From Pseudomonas sp. IPO3778 (lineage in GTDB: Bacteria > Pseudomonadota > Gammaproteobacteria > Pseudomonadales > Pseudomonadaceae): 64,000 bases of DNA. This document shows, in pieces, positions 8,659 to 19,246 of this stretch (position 1 is its first letter; each line of letters starts with the position of its first letter). Under the pieces are notes generated by a model. That model made no database searches. It was not told the DNA's origin and was given only the letters and a program-made list of their open reading frames with translations. A program made the translations under genes and the position numbers. Location of the stretch: assembly GCF_013386825.1 (NCBI RefSeq), contig NZ_JACARC010000017.1, positions 124,001 through 188,000 on the forward strand, given 5' to 3'.

Positions 8659-9198
8659 ATGCCGCAAGCAACAAGCAGTCAACAATGGTTTTACGAAGAA
8701 AAAGGCCAGCGCCAGCCGGCCAGTGAACAGCAAATCGTCGAACTGATTCGCTCAGGCAAGCTGACTTACGGCAGCCTTATCTGGAAGATCGGACTGGAAA
8801 ACTGGATTCAGGTCGAAAAGACCGAGTTTCTCCAACACCTGCAAGCGACCTCACCGCCGCCCCTCACCGGCGCTAACGTCAATAACACGGTGGTCTGGCT
8901 ACTGGCGTTCGCGCCACTGCTGGGCTACCTGGTAGAGGCCTTTGTCGCTGGAGCCACCGGGGGCGGTCAGCGGGCACTGAGTGAGGGCCATTACTGGTAC
9001 CTCACCGTGCTCTTGAACATCGCCTTGAGTCTGTTCGATGAAAAGCGCTTGAAGAATGCCGGGCACGAAACCCGCCGCCTCAAGGGCTGGGTGTTTATCG
9101 TGCCGGTCTACCTGTACCAACGGGCCAAGATGCTGAATCAGAACCTGGCGTACTTCATCGTCTGGCTCGGCAGCTTCGCGATCACGTTATTCGCTTGA
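8659..9198 (+). CDS. GYF_2-like (DUF4339) membrane protein
   Basis: 179 residues from the ATG at 8659, with AAGGA at 8646-8650. The N-terminus (WFYEEKGQRQPASEQQIVEL followed by YGSLIWKIGLENWIQV) is a GYF_2/DUF4339 domain, a small peptide-binding module. After a Pro-rich linker come about three membrane segments: VVWLLAFAPLLGYLVEAFVA, WYLTVLLNIALSL and LAYFIVWLGSFAITLF. A cytoplasmic binding domain tethered to the inner membrane is expected. It is divergent from the XRE regulator. Confidence 0.75.
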   Translation: MPQATSSQQWFYEEKGQRQPASEQQIVELIRSGKLTYGSLIWKIGLENWIQVEKTEFLQHLQATSPPPLTGANVNNTVVWLLAFAPLLGYLVEAFVAGATGGGQRALSEGHYWYLTVLLNIALSLFDEKRLKNAGHETRRLKGWVFIVPVYLYQRAKMLNQNLAYFIVWLGSFAITLFA

Positions 9199-9247
9199 TA
9201 ACGCCTCACTATACCAACGGTGCTTCCTACCATTGTGGAAGCACTCC

Positions 9248-9397
9248 ATGGGATTACAGATGCCTCGATTAACTACCACGGTCGGCTGGGTAAAGCGCAT
9301 GGCTTTGCGGACGTTGACCATTGCCTTAGACCACCGAGACGGATTACTCCTGACCGCGCTGATCATCGGGCTGGGCGTTCTCGCGGGGATGGATTAA
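9248..9397 (+). CDS. Possible 49-residue single-pass membrane protein
   Basis: An ATG at 9248 opens a 49-codon frame ending TAA at 9395. A basic amphipathic first half (GWVKRMALRTLTIAL) is followed by a hydrophobic stretch (GLLLTALIIGLGVLAG). A weak ribosome-binding site (TGGAAG) lies upstream. The rest of 9199-9552 holds nothing else I can support. It could be a genuine micro-protein or the remains of a transfer gene. Confidence 0.35.
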   Translation: MGLQMPRLTTTVGWVKRMALRTLTIALDHRDGLLLTALIIGLGVLAGMD

Positions 9398-9552
9398 ATA
9401 CCGACCTTCGCGCCTACTCACGCGTATCGCAGCCTGCACCACCTCACACACCAATACGTTCCCCACTACTCGCCTTGTCATCAAGGCGACGGGGACAGTC
9501 GCCTCGCATACGCGCGAGCAACGAATCACTTATCTATACAAAGGCATGAAAC

Positions 9553-10032
9553 ATGAAATTGCTCAAAATACTAATGTTACCGCTTTTGTTCAGCAGCATC
9601 GCCGCGCACGCGGCCAGCTATTGCGACAGTAAAGCGACCCAGCAAGCAACCAACGACTGCTACCGGCAATCCATAATGACTTACAAGAAAGGCATCGATA
9701 AGTCGCTGACTGAGCTTATGGCAATGCCTGGGCAAACGGCTCAATCTAAAGAGGCCATCGAGCGGAGCCAAAGCACATGGGAGATCCAAGTGCAAAACAC
9801 TTGTCAGAACTTTGCCTGCTTTGAATATCAATTCATTGGCCGCTTGACCCAAATCAACAGACTCAAAGAACAGCAAAGCAAAAACAAAGTCAGCGCCCAC
9901 CCGGTCAAAGCCGATCAGTGCCTGGACGCTTGGGTGCACGCCTATAGGCAAGAGGAAGGAGAAGACGCCATGGTCACTGCCGATCAATCGAGTGAGTGGG
10001 AAGACTGGTGCCGTGCAGGCAAGCTGCCTTAG
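9553..10032 (+). CDS. Secreted LprI/DUF1311-like protein
   Basis: 159 residues with a typical signal peptide (MKLLKILMLPLLFSSIAAHA, cleavage after AHA). The mature part has paired cysteines and the pattern YCDSKATQQATNDCYRQS...ERSQSTWEIQVQNTC found in DUF1311/LprI-like periplasmic proteins, some of which inhibit lysozyme. A C-terminal extension (CLDAWVHAYRQEEGEDAMV) carries one more cysteine pair. Function in this context is unknown. The following 10033-10297 contains no recognised gene. Confidence 0.65.
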   Translation: MKLLKILMLPLLFSSIAAHAASYCDSKATQQATNDCYRQSIMTYKKGIDKSLTELMAMPGQTAQSKEAIERSQSTWEIQVQNTCQNFACFEYQFIGRLTQINRLKEQQSKNKVSAHPVKADQCLDAWVHAYRQEEGEDAMVTADQSSEWEDWCRAGKLP

Positions 10033-10297
10033 GCGCATTACGCCACGGCACGATCAGCATCCTTATAGAAAGGCGCAGGATGACACCGCGCCTCTCTATA
10101 ATAGACAGGTCACTTAGAGGTATTTTTTTGCCGTTTCAATACTTTAAATCCTGCTACAGCCAAATCCGTGCTGACCATCACCGAAGACCTTGGTCGCGGC
10201 TGAACCGAGGTAAAAAACAAGATCAGGACCCGACTAGCCAATCCTGGATGTGGGTACAGGCTGGTGGCCCGCCGGATCGAAAAATAGGGCTGTTCTT

Positions 10298-10981
10298 TCA
10301 AACACTTTTTTTACCCATGTAATCAACCACCTCATCCATCATTGCCTTGAGAGGTTGCACGCGTGCTGCCAAGGCCTCTTTTTCCCGCTTGTGCCACCCG
10401 ATGAAAACGCCTTCTAGCCGGCACTTCCACCTTGAGAAACCATCAAAGTCGACTAGTTCCAGTATTTCATATACAGGCCCCCCGCTTGTGCCACTGAAGC
10501 TTGGAGGATTCGCGGACTTCATTTTCGTATCTATGACCTTGTTTTTATCAAACCGAAACCCGACAGGGTTTGCGAAGTGAGTTTTGGCAGTAGGCTTTTC
10601 AAGACGATCAGTAAAGCTCGTTCCATGAGTATGAATGTCTGTTTGATTGAGTCGCGGGTTTAACCCATTTTTCGATTTCGGATACCCCACAGTTACCCAA
10701 CGCCCAATCGAGGAGTATTCAGTCTCTAAGTCGTCAAGAGGAACCGCTTTCAATCGGTCTACCCCAGCCCTTCTGAACCAGGCCTCGTTCAGCGGTGCAA
10801 TGGCTAAATCATTCACTAGGCACGTGATGAACGGCATGCCATTCAACATTCCCCATTTCCTATTAATATTCACCCCGTAAGCACGCCTCAAATCTCGACC
10901 TTGGAATACGTGGGCCGCTGTCACCAGAAAATACATTCCACCACGAACAGCGAAAAAACTAGAGCCCATTAGCTCGATCAC
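10298..10981 (-). CDS. Trypsin-like serine protease, possibly 5'-truncated by an amber codon
   Basis: 227 residues from a GTG at 10981; ATG 10969 is an alternative. The catalytic triad is visible: H24 in LVTAAHVF, D58 in LVNDLAIAP and S166 in SGTSGGPV. There is no signal peptide, so it is predicted to be cytoplasmic. Reading the same frame upstream gives CTAPIFIEQVSKSGKVTG, then a TAG at 11036-11038, then an open stretch back to an ATG at 11110 (MTILTPLTDDNVLENIDDV). The upstream residues look like the natural N-terminus of the protease domain, so the gene may have been inactivated or shortened by a nonsense change. Standalone trypsin-like proteases are common in defence and island cargo. Confidence 0.7.
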   Translation of the reverse strand: MIELMGSSFFAVRGGMYFLVTAAHVFQGRDLRRAYGVNINRKWGMLNGMPFITCLVNDLAIAPLNEAWFRRAGVDRLKAVPLDDLETEYSSIGRWVTVGYPKSKNGLNPRLNQTDIHTHGTSFTDRLEKPTAKTHFANPVGFRFDKNKVIDTKMKSANPPSFSGTSGGPVYEILELVDFDGFSRWKCRLEGVFIGWHKREKEALAARVQPLKAMMDEVVDYMGKKSV

Positions 10982-11434
10982 GCCAGTGACTTTTCCGCTT
11001 TTACTAACCTGCTCAATGAAAATCGGTGCTGTGCACTATCCCCACCTTCTAATTACGTCATCAATGTTCTCCAACACATTGTCATCGGTTAAAGGCGTCA
11101 AAATAGTCATAATTATCGCTTTTCCAAGTTTTCATTGGCAGTACCTGGCAAGAACAAATCCATGGCCTGAATTAATATACAGTGATGCCAATTAGCCATT
11201 CAACGGGAGCGACGATCTTTTGTGGAAAGGAGGATATGCCGCCGTAAACGGCTGATGCTGATTCGAACCTTATGAGTCGGGGTCTTTGGGACGTGTGTTG
11301 GGTTGCACAATCAGTCCGTGAAAAAACTTTATCCTAGCGGACGCCTCCAGGTTCCGGGATTGGCGCCAAGGTGCTACCTTCTTGGCCCTTGAGCGGCCTA
11401 CGGAAATGAACGCCGCCAGTCATCCGAGAGCAAA

Positions 11435-12400
11435 ATGACAGAAGCACCTTATCCTGATAGATCTTCTTCACACATCACGGACAACGCCGCCAAGAACATA
11501 TTGCGCTCGGCCCTGTCGCCTGCGTGGATGCTAAGAGATCTATCGGAGAACGATTACGGAATCGACTTCCTGCTAGAGTTCGCAAGCCCCGAAAATCGAA
11601 TTCTTGGGCAGGTCGTCGCCATTCAGCTAAAAGGGACGGAAAGTTCAGGCTTGCAGGACGAAGACCACCACAGGGTGAGCATAAAGACGTCAACACTCAA
11701 CATGTGGCTGAATTACGAGATGCCGGTGTTCCTTGTACTGGTCGACGCCAAATCTGGTTGCGTGTACCTAAAGTCCATTGAAGAGGAGGTTAGAAAAAAC
11801 CACCGCAAATACGACTCAGTTGCGGCCCAGTCAGTATCGTTCAACTTCTCCTCCGCTGATGTTTTCAGAGCTGAGGGAGCTATCGCCAAATACGAGTACG
11901 CGAAGCGGCTCAGGCGAATGGATCATGACCTAATATCCATCACCTCCCTGCACCATGATTTTGTTCGCCTTCACGTTGAGAGGTATCGGCGTGACGAGGA
12001 GGGGCCAGTCGACGGGGATGGTTCGTATAATCCGTCCAACCCTTTGGGTTATCACAAATATGAGCGCAAGCTGCGCGACATTTATAAGCGTATGCAGCGT
12101 ACGTCAACGCTCATCGGCATTACTTGGTCTATCCCATCTATCGAACGGATCGTCGCCGATGGGCGGTGGTATCCAGACTGGGGCAATGAAATGCATGAGG
12201 TTCAGTTCTCCTCGATCCTGGACTACCTTGATGATCAGATGCAGACCATTTGTGGTGAACTCGAACTGATCATTAGCAAGTACCGAGACTATTGGCTCGC
12301 GAGCCAACCTGAATTAGTTCAGTTTGCTGAAACCCAGCATCCTCAGCCTGCGGGTATGCATTGGTCTGAGCGGAGTAAACTCATATCCAGCTTGTGGTAA
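11435..12400 (+). CDS. DUF4365 protein (PD-(D/E)XK-like)
   Basis: 321 residues. The first ~150 residues fit DUF4365, a restriction-endonuclease-fold domain: ENDYGIDFLLEF supplies D44 and E48, and GQVVAIQLKGT supplies a Q-x-K motif, the expected active-site pattern. The C-terminal half is helical with no domain I recognise. DUF4365 proteins are frequent in defence-rich islands, but a defined role is generally lacking. It stands alone between the protease and the IS remnants; 11111-11434 upstream contains no other gene. Confidence 0.75.
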   Translation: MTEAPYPDRSSSHITDNAAKNILRSALSPAWMLRDLSENDYGIDFLLEFASPENRILGQVVAIQLKGTESSGLQDEDHHRVSIKTSTLNMWLNYEMPVFLVLVDAKSGCVYLKSIEEEVRKNHRKYDSVAAQSVSFNFSSADVFRAEGAIAKYEYAKRLRRMDHDLISITSLHHDFVRLHVERYRRDEEGPVDGDGSYNPSNPLGYHKYERKLRDIYKRMQRTSTLIGITWSIPSIERIVADGRWYPDWGNEMHEVQFSSILDYLDDQMQTICGELELIISKYRDYWLASQPELVQFAETQHPQPAGMHWSERSKLISSLW

Positions 12401-12478
12401 TCAATGGGGCTATTTGCGACCTACTTGGTTTGAACAAGGTAATGCTGGGTACGCGTCCAGGCATCCCGTCTTGCACAA

Positions 12479-12682
12479 CTAAACCGACTTCCACCTATGC
12501 GGCAGCAGCTGCGCAATCTCACTCGCCCGCTGCGTGGGCAGGCGCGTGAGCACGTCTTTCAAATAAGCATACGGATCATGCCCGTTGAGCCGCGCCGATT
12601 TGATCAAACTCATGATCGTGGCCGCACGTTTACCAAACAAGGTGGAGCCAGGTAAGTAATGCAGGACCCAATAGCTCCCCAA
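12479..12682 (-). pseudogene. IS66-family transposase C-terminal remnant
   Basis: The frame contains GKRAATIMSLIKSARLNGHD and YAYLKDVLTRLPTQRASEIA, the characteristic C-terminus of IS66 transposases. Downstream sequence at 12437-12478 resembles the right end of IS66 elements. Everything upstream in the transposase is missing, so this is a remnant. Confidence 0.85.
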
Positions 12683-12722
12683 CGACTAACCGCGAGTGAC
12701 TGGGGGACTAGAGACTGGGCCG

Positions 12723-13379
12723 TCAGAGTCTGCTTGCGCCAAAAGCATGATTACCATCCCCGTAAACCTTGGTCGCAGCTTTGCAGAGGTAGCTCGCTCT
12801 TTTGAACAGCTCATTCTGGCCCTCTGACTGACCACGATCCAGGTAATACACAGGATTGTCAGGTATATGAACAGCCCCGCTAATGGCCTCCACAGAGAGC
12901 CTCAGAGCGCTCGCCCAAGCAGACTCCAGCCGATGGAATATGTTATCGCTATTGGACTTAAAGTTTCCAAGCACAGTAAACGCATCTCTATTTAACAAAA
13001 TCACCAAGTGGTAATGGGGCAAACCGTGTTGCCCTATTTCACGTGCCCATACGTACCTGACACAGCTACCATGACTTTTGGGGGATCTGAGAAGTGCCAT
13101 TCTACGGTTACGCCTGATCTTGTCTTTAAAGGACTCCATGAAGCGATCAATCACTTGATTTGTATAAGCACAGGCAGGCAACTGAGTATTCGTTGGCAAC
13201 CGCAAGTCAACTCTGAACGCAAAGACTCTTGAGTATTGCTCAAGAGCCCGTTGTATTGTCTCGTCAAGACGACTTAGGTACTCCTGAATAAATGGGCCTT
13301 TATCTACCTGTATTGGCTTCCCTAAAAAAACCGGACCGTAGTGAAGGCTAAGATTCGTATTGGTAGGGTGGCGATGCAT
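12723..13379 (-). CDS. Inovirus Gp2 / YagK-YfjJ-like replication protein
   Basis: 218 residues. The pattern of inovirus-type Gp2/YagK proteins is present: an N-terminal basic segment, RVFAFRVDLRLP, and the HUH-like motif GLPHYHLVILLN (H122, H124). The C-terminal block contains ASYLCKAATKVYGDGNHAFG. Such proteins are found in P4-like satellites and inovirus-type prophages and are thought to be rolling-circle initiator relatives. A hairpin lies 81 bp upstream. No inovirus coat or Zot gene is seen in the window, so this is more likely an isolated island gene. Confidence 0.8.
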   Translation of the reverse strand: MHRHPTNTNLSLHYGPVFLGKPIQVDKGPFIQEYLSRLDETIQRALEQYSRVFAFRVDLRLPTNTQLPACAYTNQVIDRFMESFKDKIRRNRRMALLRSPKSHGSCVRYVWAREIGQHGLPHYHLVILLNRDAFTVLGNFKSNSDNIFHRLESAWASALRLSVEAISGAVHIPDNPVYYLDRGQSEGQNELFKRASYLCKAATKVYGDGNHAFGASRL

Positions 13380-13459
13380 GTCAGGACTCCAATGTATTGT
13401 CTATACATATCCCGACTTCAGGTTTGGTTTTACAGCATACCCAAATCATACTTGAGCAG

Positions 13460-13483
13460 AGTCGGCGTCCATAAACGCCGACT
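13460..13483. other. Perfect 9-bp hairpin upstream of the Gp2-like gene
   Basis: AGTCGGCGT, six-base loop CCATAA, then the exact complement. There is no T-run. As it lies upstream of a HUH-type protein, an origin or operator role is possible. The rest of 13380-13729 is AT-rich and without a gene I can support. Confidence 0.45.
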
Positions 13484-13729
13484 GCCTAATGCCTAGCTAC
13501 CAATACCATCCACAACATTTAACCTAGAAGGGTGTAGAACAACAATCAATTTTATTTAATTGGTGCAAATAACACCGTCAACCGTGCTACAAATCGTATT
13601 ACCAATACCGAGAACATAAAGCTTCTCACTCAAGCATTGCATCCAGAACTACAAGGCGCAAACATATGTCCGGAGAGAACTAATAGGTCTGGTAAAAAAA
13701 CATATAACAAGATGATCTCGAAACATTAG

Positions 13730-13906
13730 GTATCGTGGCGCCGAGGGCTGTATTTTACAAAGCTTCACTTTGTGTTCAATCGCAACGATGCTCAGGCCTC
13801 TGCAAACGTCATCAATGCAATGACCTACCTCAGCAAGGACAGACAACATCTGCGGCTCAAGCCGATACGCATGCGGAACTTCGGGACGGGCCATTTGAGT
13901 AGATAA
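13730..13906 (+). pseudogene. Second Gp2/YagK-like fragment
   Basis: The plus-strand frame reads LHFVFNRNDAQASANVINAM followed by TYLSKDRQHLRLKPIRMRNF and GTGHLSR-stop. This corresponds to the C-terminal block of the Gp2/YagK family, and it is on the strand opposite to the intact copy. A stop precedes it in frame and the HUH motif is missing. It marks a second, decayed element. Confidence 0.65.
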
Positions 13907-14203
13907 AGGTGTCTATGAACCCCAGGGCGATTCCACCTCCTAATGGGCCTCATTTTAAGGCTTCGAGATGTCAACGAAACTAGGGGCGATTCAAGGGCTC
14001 CAGGGGCTTGCTGGCGCGGACTATGCTCGGTGCACGAATCAATGGCAATAAGAAAAAAGCATAGCCGACACGGTTGAACGCATTACCCGCCTACGCCAGC
14101 GAGTGACATGCTTTTGAAAAAAAGCAGTAGGGTCATCACAGTGAACAACCCACAAAAGCCGCGCTGGTGGTCAGCGTGTTGCCGCTGACCAAAACGCAGC
14201 AAA

Positions 14204-14527
14204 AAAGTCGAGCTTATCTATCAGGTAGTTTGGGGACTTTTGTTGGCTTACAACGTGATTCGTCGAGAGGCCAGTCAGGCTCCGGTGGCGTTTGGCCGAG
14301 CGCCCTCAGACATCCGTTTCAAACCGACTTGTCAGCACATTGCAGTGCAATTGGTCGTGATGGCAGCGGCCAATCCGATTTTAGCCACAGGAAGACGTTT
14401 GGCTGAGTTAAGGGCAGGAGTTGGGGAACTGTTTCTGGATCACCGCCCAAGACCTTCGAGGCCAAGAACGGTGAAAATTTCAAAAACCCGGTTTCTGGTA
14501 GACCGTAAGGCTGCTCCGCTTAAGTGA
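14204..14527 (+). pseudogene. IS4-family transposase C-terminal remnant
   Basis: The frame KVELIYQVVWGLLLAYNVIR, then REASQAPVAFGRAPSDI, and the tail RPRPSRPRTVKISKTRF are those of Pseudomonas IS4-family transposases. The catalytic N-terminal portion is missing. The preceding 13907-14203 holds no gene I recognise. Confidence 0.85.
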
Positions 14528-14601
14528 ACAGCAGCACACTCATTGAGTGGCACTTTTTCTATACTCTGTTCGACGTCAAGGCCAAGGCGTAGCTCGAGGC
14601 T

Positions 14602-15153
14602 CTACCCCACCCAGCTGATCGTGGTCTTTGGAATCACTTCGGATTTATCGAGCTTGGAAGCGAACATGCTCACAGCCTCGACCGCGTCGCTGGTGCCGTT
14701 GCGAATCTGCAAAATCACCGAACCGGCTTGATCGGCCAACGTAACGCCGCGCTGCGCACCTTCCTGGGTGGCATTCATACTGACTACCGCGCCCCGTGTC
14801 TCGGCGAGTATCATGCTGATCACCTCGGCGATTTCCGCCGTTGAGCGACTGGTGCTCCCCGCCAGTTGCCTGACCTCGTCGGTGACGACGGCAACCCCTC
14901 GCCCTTGATCCCCTGCGCGGGCGGCCTCGATGGCGCCATTGAGTGCCAGCAGGTTGATCTGGTCAGCGATCCCACGAATGGTATTGACGATCGCGGTGAT
15001 CTGCTTGGCGCGATCTCCCAGTTGTCCCACCAAGCGCGCAGACGCCCCGATGTTTTCGGCAATTCGGCGCATCTCGCTGGCGGTCTCTTGAATGACCTGA
15101 GTGCTCTGCTCGGCAAACTTCTCCGTCTCAGCAGAAATATGATTTGCGCTTTC
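14602..15153 (-). pseudogene. Methyl-accepting chemotaxis protein, internal fragment
   Basis: The frame begins [20 protein letters not shown] and contains the signalling hairpin tip region ([20 protein letters not shown]) plus the adjacent helix bundle. The tip reads [11 protein letters not shown] where most chemoreceptors have [11 protein letters not shown]. Sensor, membrane and HAMP parts are missing, and the 3' end is replaced by an unrelated tail ([11 protein letters not shown]). It lies between IS remnants and is almost certainly non-functional. Confidence 0.85.
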
Positions 15154-15286
15154 AACTTGACGATCTTCTCTGCCAACCGCACAGCCTTGGCTTCAGAGGA
15201 TGCGGGCTCTTGCCGATCCGCAGTATCGAGTGCTGTCATGTACCGGTTGATGCTAGATTCAATTTCTTCCTTTCGGCGCTTCGGTT
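15154..15286 (-). pseudogene. IS1182-like transposase internal fragment
   Basis: The frame KPKRRKEEIESSINRYMTAL followed by [20 protein letters not shown] resembles the central linker of IS1182-type transposases. It is cut on one side by the IS3-family insertion and fused out of frame to the chemoreceptor fragment on the other. It is distinct from the intact transposase at 17786. Confidence 0.5.
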
Positions 15287-15294
15287 TGTAGTGG

Positions 15295-16457
<1,163 letters not shown>

Positions 16458-16522
16458 CTGACACCTCGATCTGGCGAGTATTCTCGCCTAAAAGGGTGTC
16501 CGGTTTCATTAGACCACTACAA

Positions 16523-16735
16523 TCAGCAACCCACCTTGAGAACACAAAAATTTGCGCAGTTGAGGGAATTCTTGACTCTTTCAACGGGCAAGAGCCTTGG
16601 CTAGCCGGATTCAGAGTTACGTTCGAGACCGGTGACTCATTGATCTACCTTAACCAAGGCGACGCCGTCGTATTGATTAATGCGCTACCGCCAGTAAGTG
16701 TAGGCCTCGAAACCCGCTTCGTTACCTCAATTTAA
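16523..16735 (+). pseudogene. 3' fragment of an unknown small gene interrupted by the IS3 element
   Basis: The frame after the IS end runs through EGILDSFNGQEPWLAGFRVT and ETGDSLIYLNQGDAVVLINA to a TAA. It looks like real coding sequence but lacks a start because the IS forms its left boundary. Product unknown. It is followed by a repeat, CTATGGGTCGATAGCTG, near 16742, seen again in related form at 17583 and 19752. Confidence 0.4.
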
Positions 16736-16873
16736 TGACAGCTATGGGTCGATAGCTGTTGGTTATGCCTATGGGCCAGAAAGCAGACAATGCAATGAGG
16801 CAGAAACAGCTCAAATTATGTATAGATGTCCGGGTTCAATGGCGCGCGGGCGTTAATCAACAAGGAAGATTTG

Positions 16874-17353
16874 ATGTCGGAAGACAATTTTGAGGTGCTG
16901 CTCGAAATGGCCATGGCCGCGTTGATGAGCAAGCAGGAAGCATTACAGCAACAGTACGGTTTGGGTGGCATGGCGCGCTGGTGGCTCGATCAGGACACCG
17001 CCTCCCTCAGCTTTTTCGATGAACTGGACAGGAAGGTCGCCGAAGCGCTGACTATCAATATCGGCTCCTTTTTACCGAAGCAATCAAGCTGGAAATGGGC
17101 TTGGAGTAACCCCACCGTGCCTGATGCACTTCGCGAGCGGGCGTCGCCGCTCAAGGAGCTACAAGCCATTACGGGCTTTGAGTTATTTGGCGACGAAGAA
17201 GCTTTTTCTATCGAGGATGAAGCCATGGCCTGGGAGCTTGCTGCCTTTGCGGTTCAACACCTGAAAGCAGTGGGTTGTTACCGAGCACCTTCTTCGTCCG
17301 ATGGACCGACGATTTACCTGGCAGCTACCGAGTTGAAGCGCATTAAGCACTGA
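16874..17353 (+). CDS. DUF6882-like protein
   Basis: 159 residues from the ATG at 16874, preceded by AAGGAAG; the frame is open to 16826 but without a ribosome-binding site. The central motif SSWKWAWSNPTVPDALRE resembles the DUF6882 family. There is no signal peptide or membrane segment. Acidic, helical C-terminus. Function unknown; similar small acidic proteins are often found among immunity genes, but nothing here proves that. Confidence 0.6.
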   Translation: MSEDNFEVLLEMAMAALMSKQEALQQQYGLGGMARWWLDQDTASLSFFDELDRKVAEALTINIGSFLPKQSSWKWAWSNPTVPDALRERASPLKELQAITGFELFGDEEAFSIEDEAMAWELAAFAVQHLKAVGCYRAPSSSDGPTIYLAATELKRIKH

Positions 17354-17785
17354 TGCATGAGCGCCTGGACACTGATGTGTGCTTGATCGACGCACATTAC
17401 CGGCTCACTGTAATTCGTTGGATGGTAGGCGTATAGCAAACTGTCTGCCACTACAGGAAGGGGGTCTGTTTGCCCTGACACGCGAGTAACTAAGCCCCGA
17501 CCAACGCTCGAACGAATCTCCTGTGCGGAACCAGCTCTTGGGTAGCTGACTCTGGCCGCAGGCTGCCCTATATGAAGGGCAACTATGGGTCGATATCTGC
17601 CCTTCGCGATAGGCAGTTATCGGCCGATTCTGTTGAAAACAGTCGGATTTTCAGCTGGCCTGAACTCAGGTACGACCACCATCGGAGAACCTACTCACCA
17701 CATTGAGTGGTTTCTCGGCCCTTCGATGACCTTTGCTGCTCTATTATTGGGTTAATTTGAGGTTTTTTGCTTGGTGCAGGCGCAC
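17354..17785. other. Intergenic region with IS-end-like repeats
   Basis: I see no gene. It contains TATGGGTCGATATCTGCCC near 17584, the left copy of the inverted repeat described separately, and an AT-rich stretch at 17738-17775 just outside the transposase stop. Confidence 0.5.
17598..17641 (+). repeat. Left copy of inverted repeat bracketing IS1182 and fosA
   Basis: The core is ATCGGCCGATTCTGTTGAAA. It matches the reverse complement of 19711-19732 at about 20 of 22 positions, and weaker similarity extends outward over TGCCC(T/C)TC(G/A)CG. This motif also appears widely between Pseudomonas genes, so it need not be a transposon end. Confidence 0.6.
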
Positions 17786-19159
17786 CTATCCCGTGACTGG
17801 TGGCCCTTGAGATGAAAATTTGGCCAACCGTCGCAGGTTCTGCACCGCAGCGGCCAGCGTGAATTCATCAGTCGCGCCACTCATGCCACGTAGTCTCAGG
17901 CGATCAAATTTCAGGATGCGCTTGAGGTGGGCAAACAACATTTCGACCTTTTTACGTTCGTGGCGAGAGCGCACGTACGCAGGTGTCGCTGCGATTCGCC
18001 GAGCCACATCGCGCGCGGCTTCATGGACGCTGCGAGCGATCTTGCGGAACGCAGTATTGGGGCAGCACTTGGATTTCATCGGACAGGCAATGCAGTCGGT
18101 TTGCCGGGATCGGAAGATGATGGTGTTGGCTTTGGTGACGTGTGAACGCTCATTTTTGAAGGCTCGCCATTCGCTGCGCAATGGGTTGCCGGCCGGGCAG
18201 GAGTATTCCTCAGCCTCTTCATTCCAGTGGAAATCGGTGCTCGAAAAACTGTCGTTCTTGCGCTCGGTTTTGTCCCACACCGGCACATGCGGCTCGATGT
18301 CTTTTTCCTCCACCATCCAGGCCAGCATCGGCGCGGTGCCGTAAGCGGTGTCGCCAATGAGGCGTTCCGGCTTGATGTCGAACTGCGCGTCGACCCGTTC
18401 AATCATCGTCTTGGTGCTCTCGACTTCTGCGGTTCGATGAGCTGGTGTGGGTTCCAGGTCCATGATCACGCCGTGCTCGGTATCGATCAGATAATTCGTG
18501 GAGTAAGCGAAGAACGCTGGGCCACCTGGAGCTGCGGTCCAGCGGGCTTGAGGATCAGTCAACGACAGGCGCTTCGGTAGCGTTTCGGCCAGAGCCTCTT
18601 CATCGAGTGCCTCAAGATACTCACGCACGGCGCGGGTGCTCAGGGCCGGATCGCTCCAGTTGACCTGTTCATCACCCGGTACACCGCGCTGCCGGCTGGC
18701 ATCCGCTTTGATGATGCTGGCGTCTACGGCAAAGCCTTCACCTTTGACCAAGCCTGCGTCCATGCAACGATGCAGCACTTCATTGAACAGCCAGCGAAAC
18801 AGATCGCTGTCCCGAAAACGGCCGTGTCTATTTTTGGAAAAGGTCGAGTGATTGGGGACTTCATCTTCAAGGCTTAACCGGCAGAACCAGCGATACGCCA
18901 GGTTCAAATGGGCCTCTTCGCACAACCGCCGCTCTGAGCGAATGCCGTAGCAATAGCCCACGATCAGCATGCGAATCATCAGTTCAGGATCAATTGAAGG
19001 GCGCCCAATCGGGCTATAGAAATCGGTGAGATAATGGCGCAGGTCGCCCAGATCGAGACACCGATCAATGCTGCGCAGAAGATGATTTGCTGGGATGTGA
19101 TCTTCAAGGTTGAACGAGTAAAACAGTCGATCCTGCCCACTCGATAACTGTCCCATCAT
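17786..19159 (-). CDS. IS1182-family transposase
   Basis: 457 residues, full length for the family. An N-terminal DUF772 block (GRPSIDPELMIRMLIVGYCY) is followed by the DDE domain with D in EGFAVDASIIKADASR, D in ERLIGDTAYGTAPML and the E-containing HERKKVEMLFAHLKRI. Cysteines in CIACPMKSKCCP form the usual zinc-binding-like insert. It appears intact. fosA lies immediately upstream on the same strand, 87 bp away, so transposase and fosA could share transcripts or mobility. Confidence 0.95.
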   Translation of the reverse strand: MMGQLSSGQDRLFYSFNLEDHIPANHLLRSIDRCLDLGDLRHYLTDFYSPIGRPSIDPELMIRMLIVGYCYGIRSERRLCEEAHLNLAYRWFCRLSLEDEVPNHSTFSKNRHGRFRDSDLFRWLFNEVLHRCMDAGLVKGEGFAVDASIIKADASRQRGVPGDEQVNWSDPALSTRAVREYLEALDEEALAETLPKRLSLTDPQARWTAAPGGPAFFAYSTNYLIDTEHGVIMDLEPTPAHRTAEVESTKTMIERVDAQFDIKPERLIGDTAYGTAPMLAWMVEEKDIEPHVPVWDKTERKNDSFSSTDFHWNEEAEEYSCPAGNPLRSEWRAFKNERSHVTKANTIIFRSRQTDCIACPMKSKCCPNTAFRKIARSVHEAARDVARRIAATPAYVRSRHERKKVEMLFAHLKRILKFDRLRLRGMSGATDEFTLAAAVQNLRRLAKFSSQGPPVTG

Positions 19160-19246
19160 GCTGCGTACGCTCCCGCTAGCCGATGTGTATATTTTGCCGC
19201 AAGCCCGGTAGGAGAGCTACTTGTTCAATAAATCGATCGAAAACTG

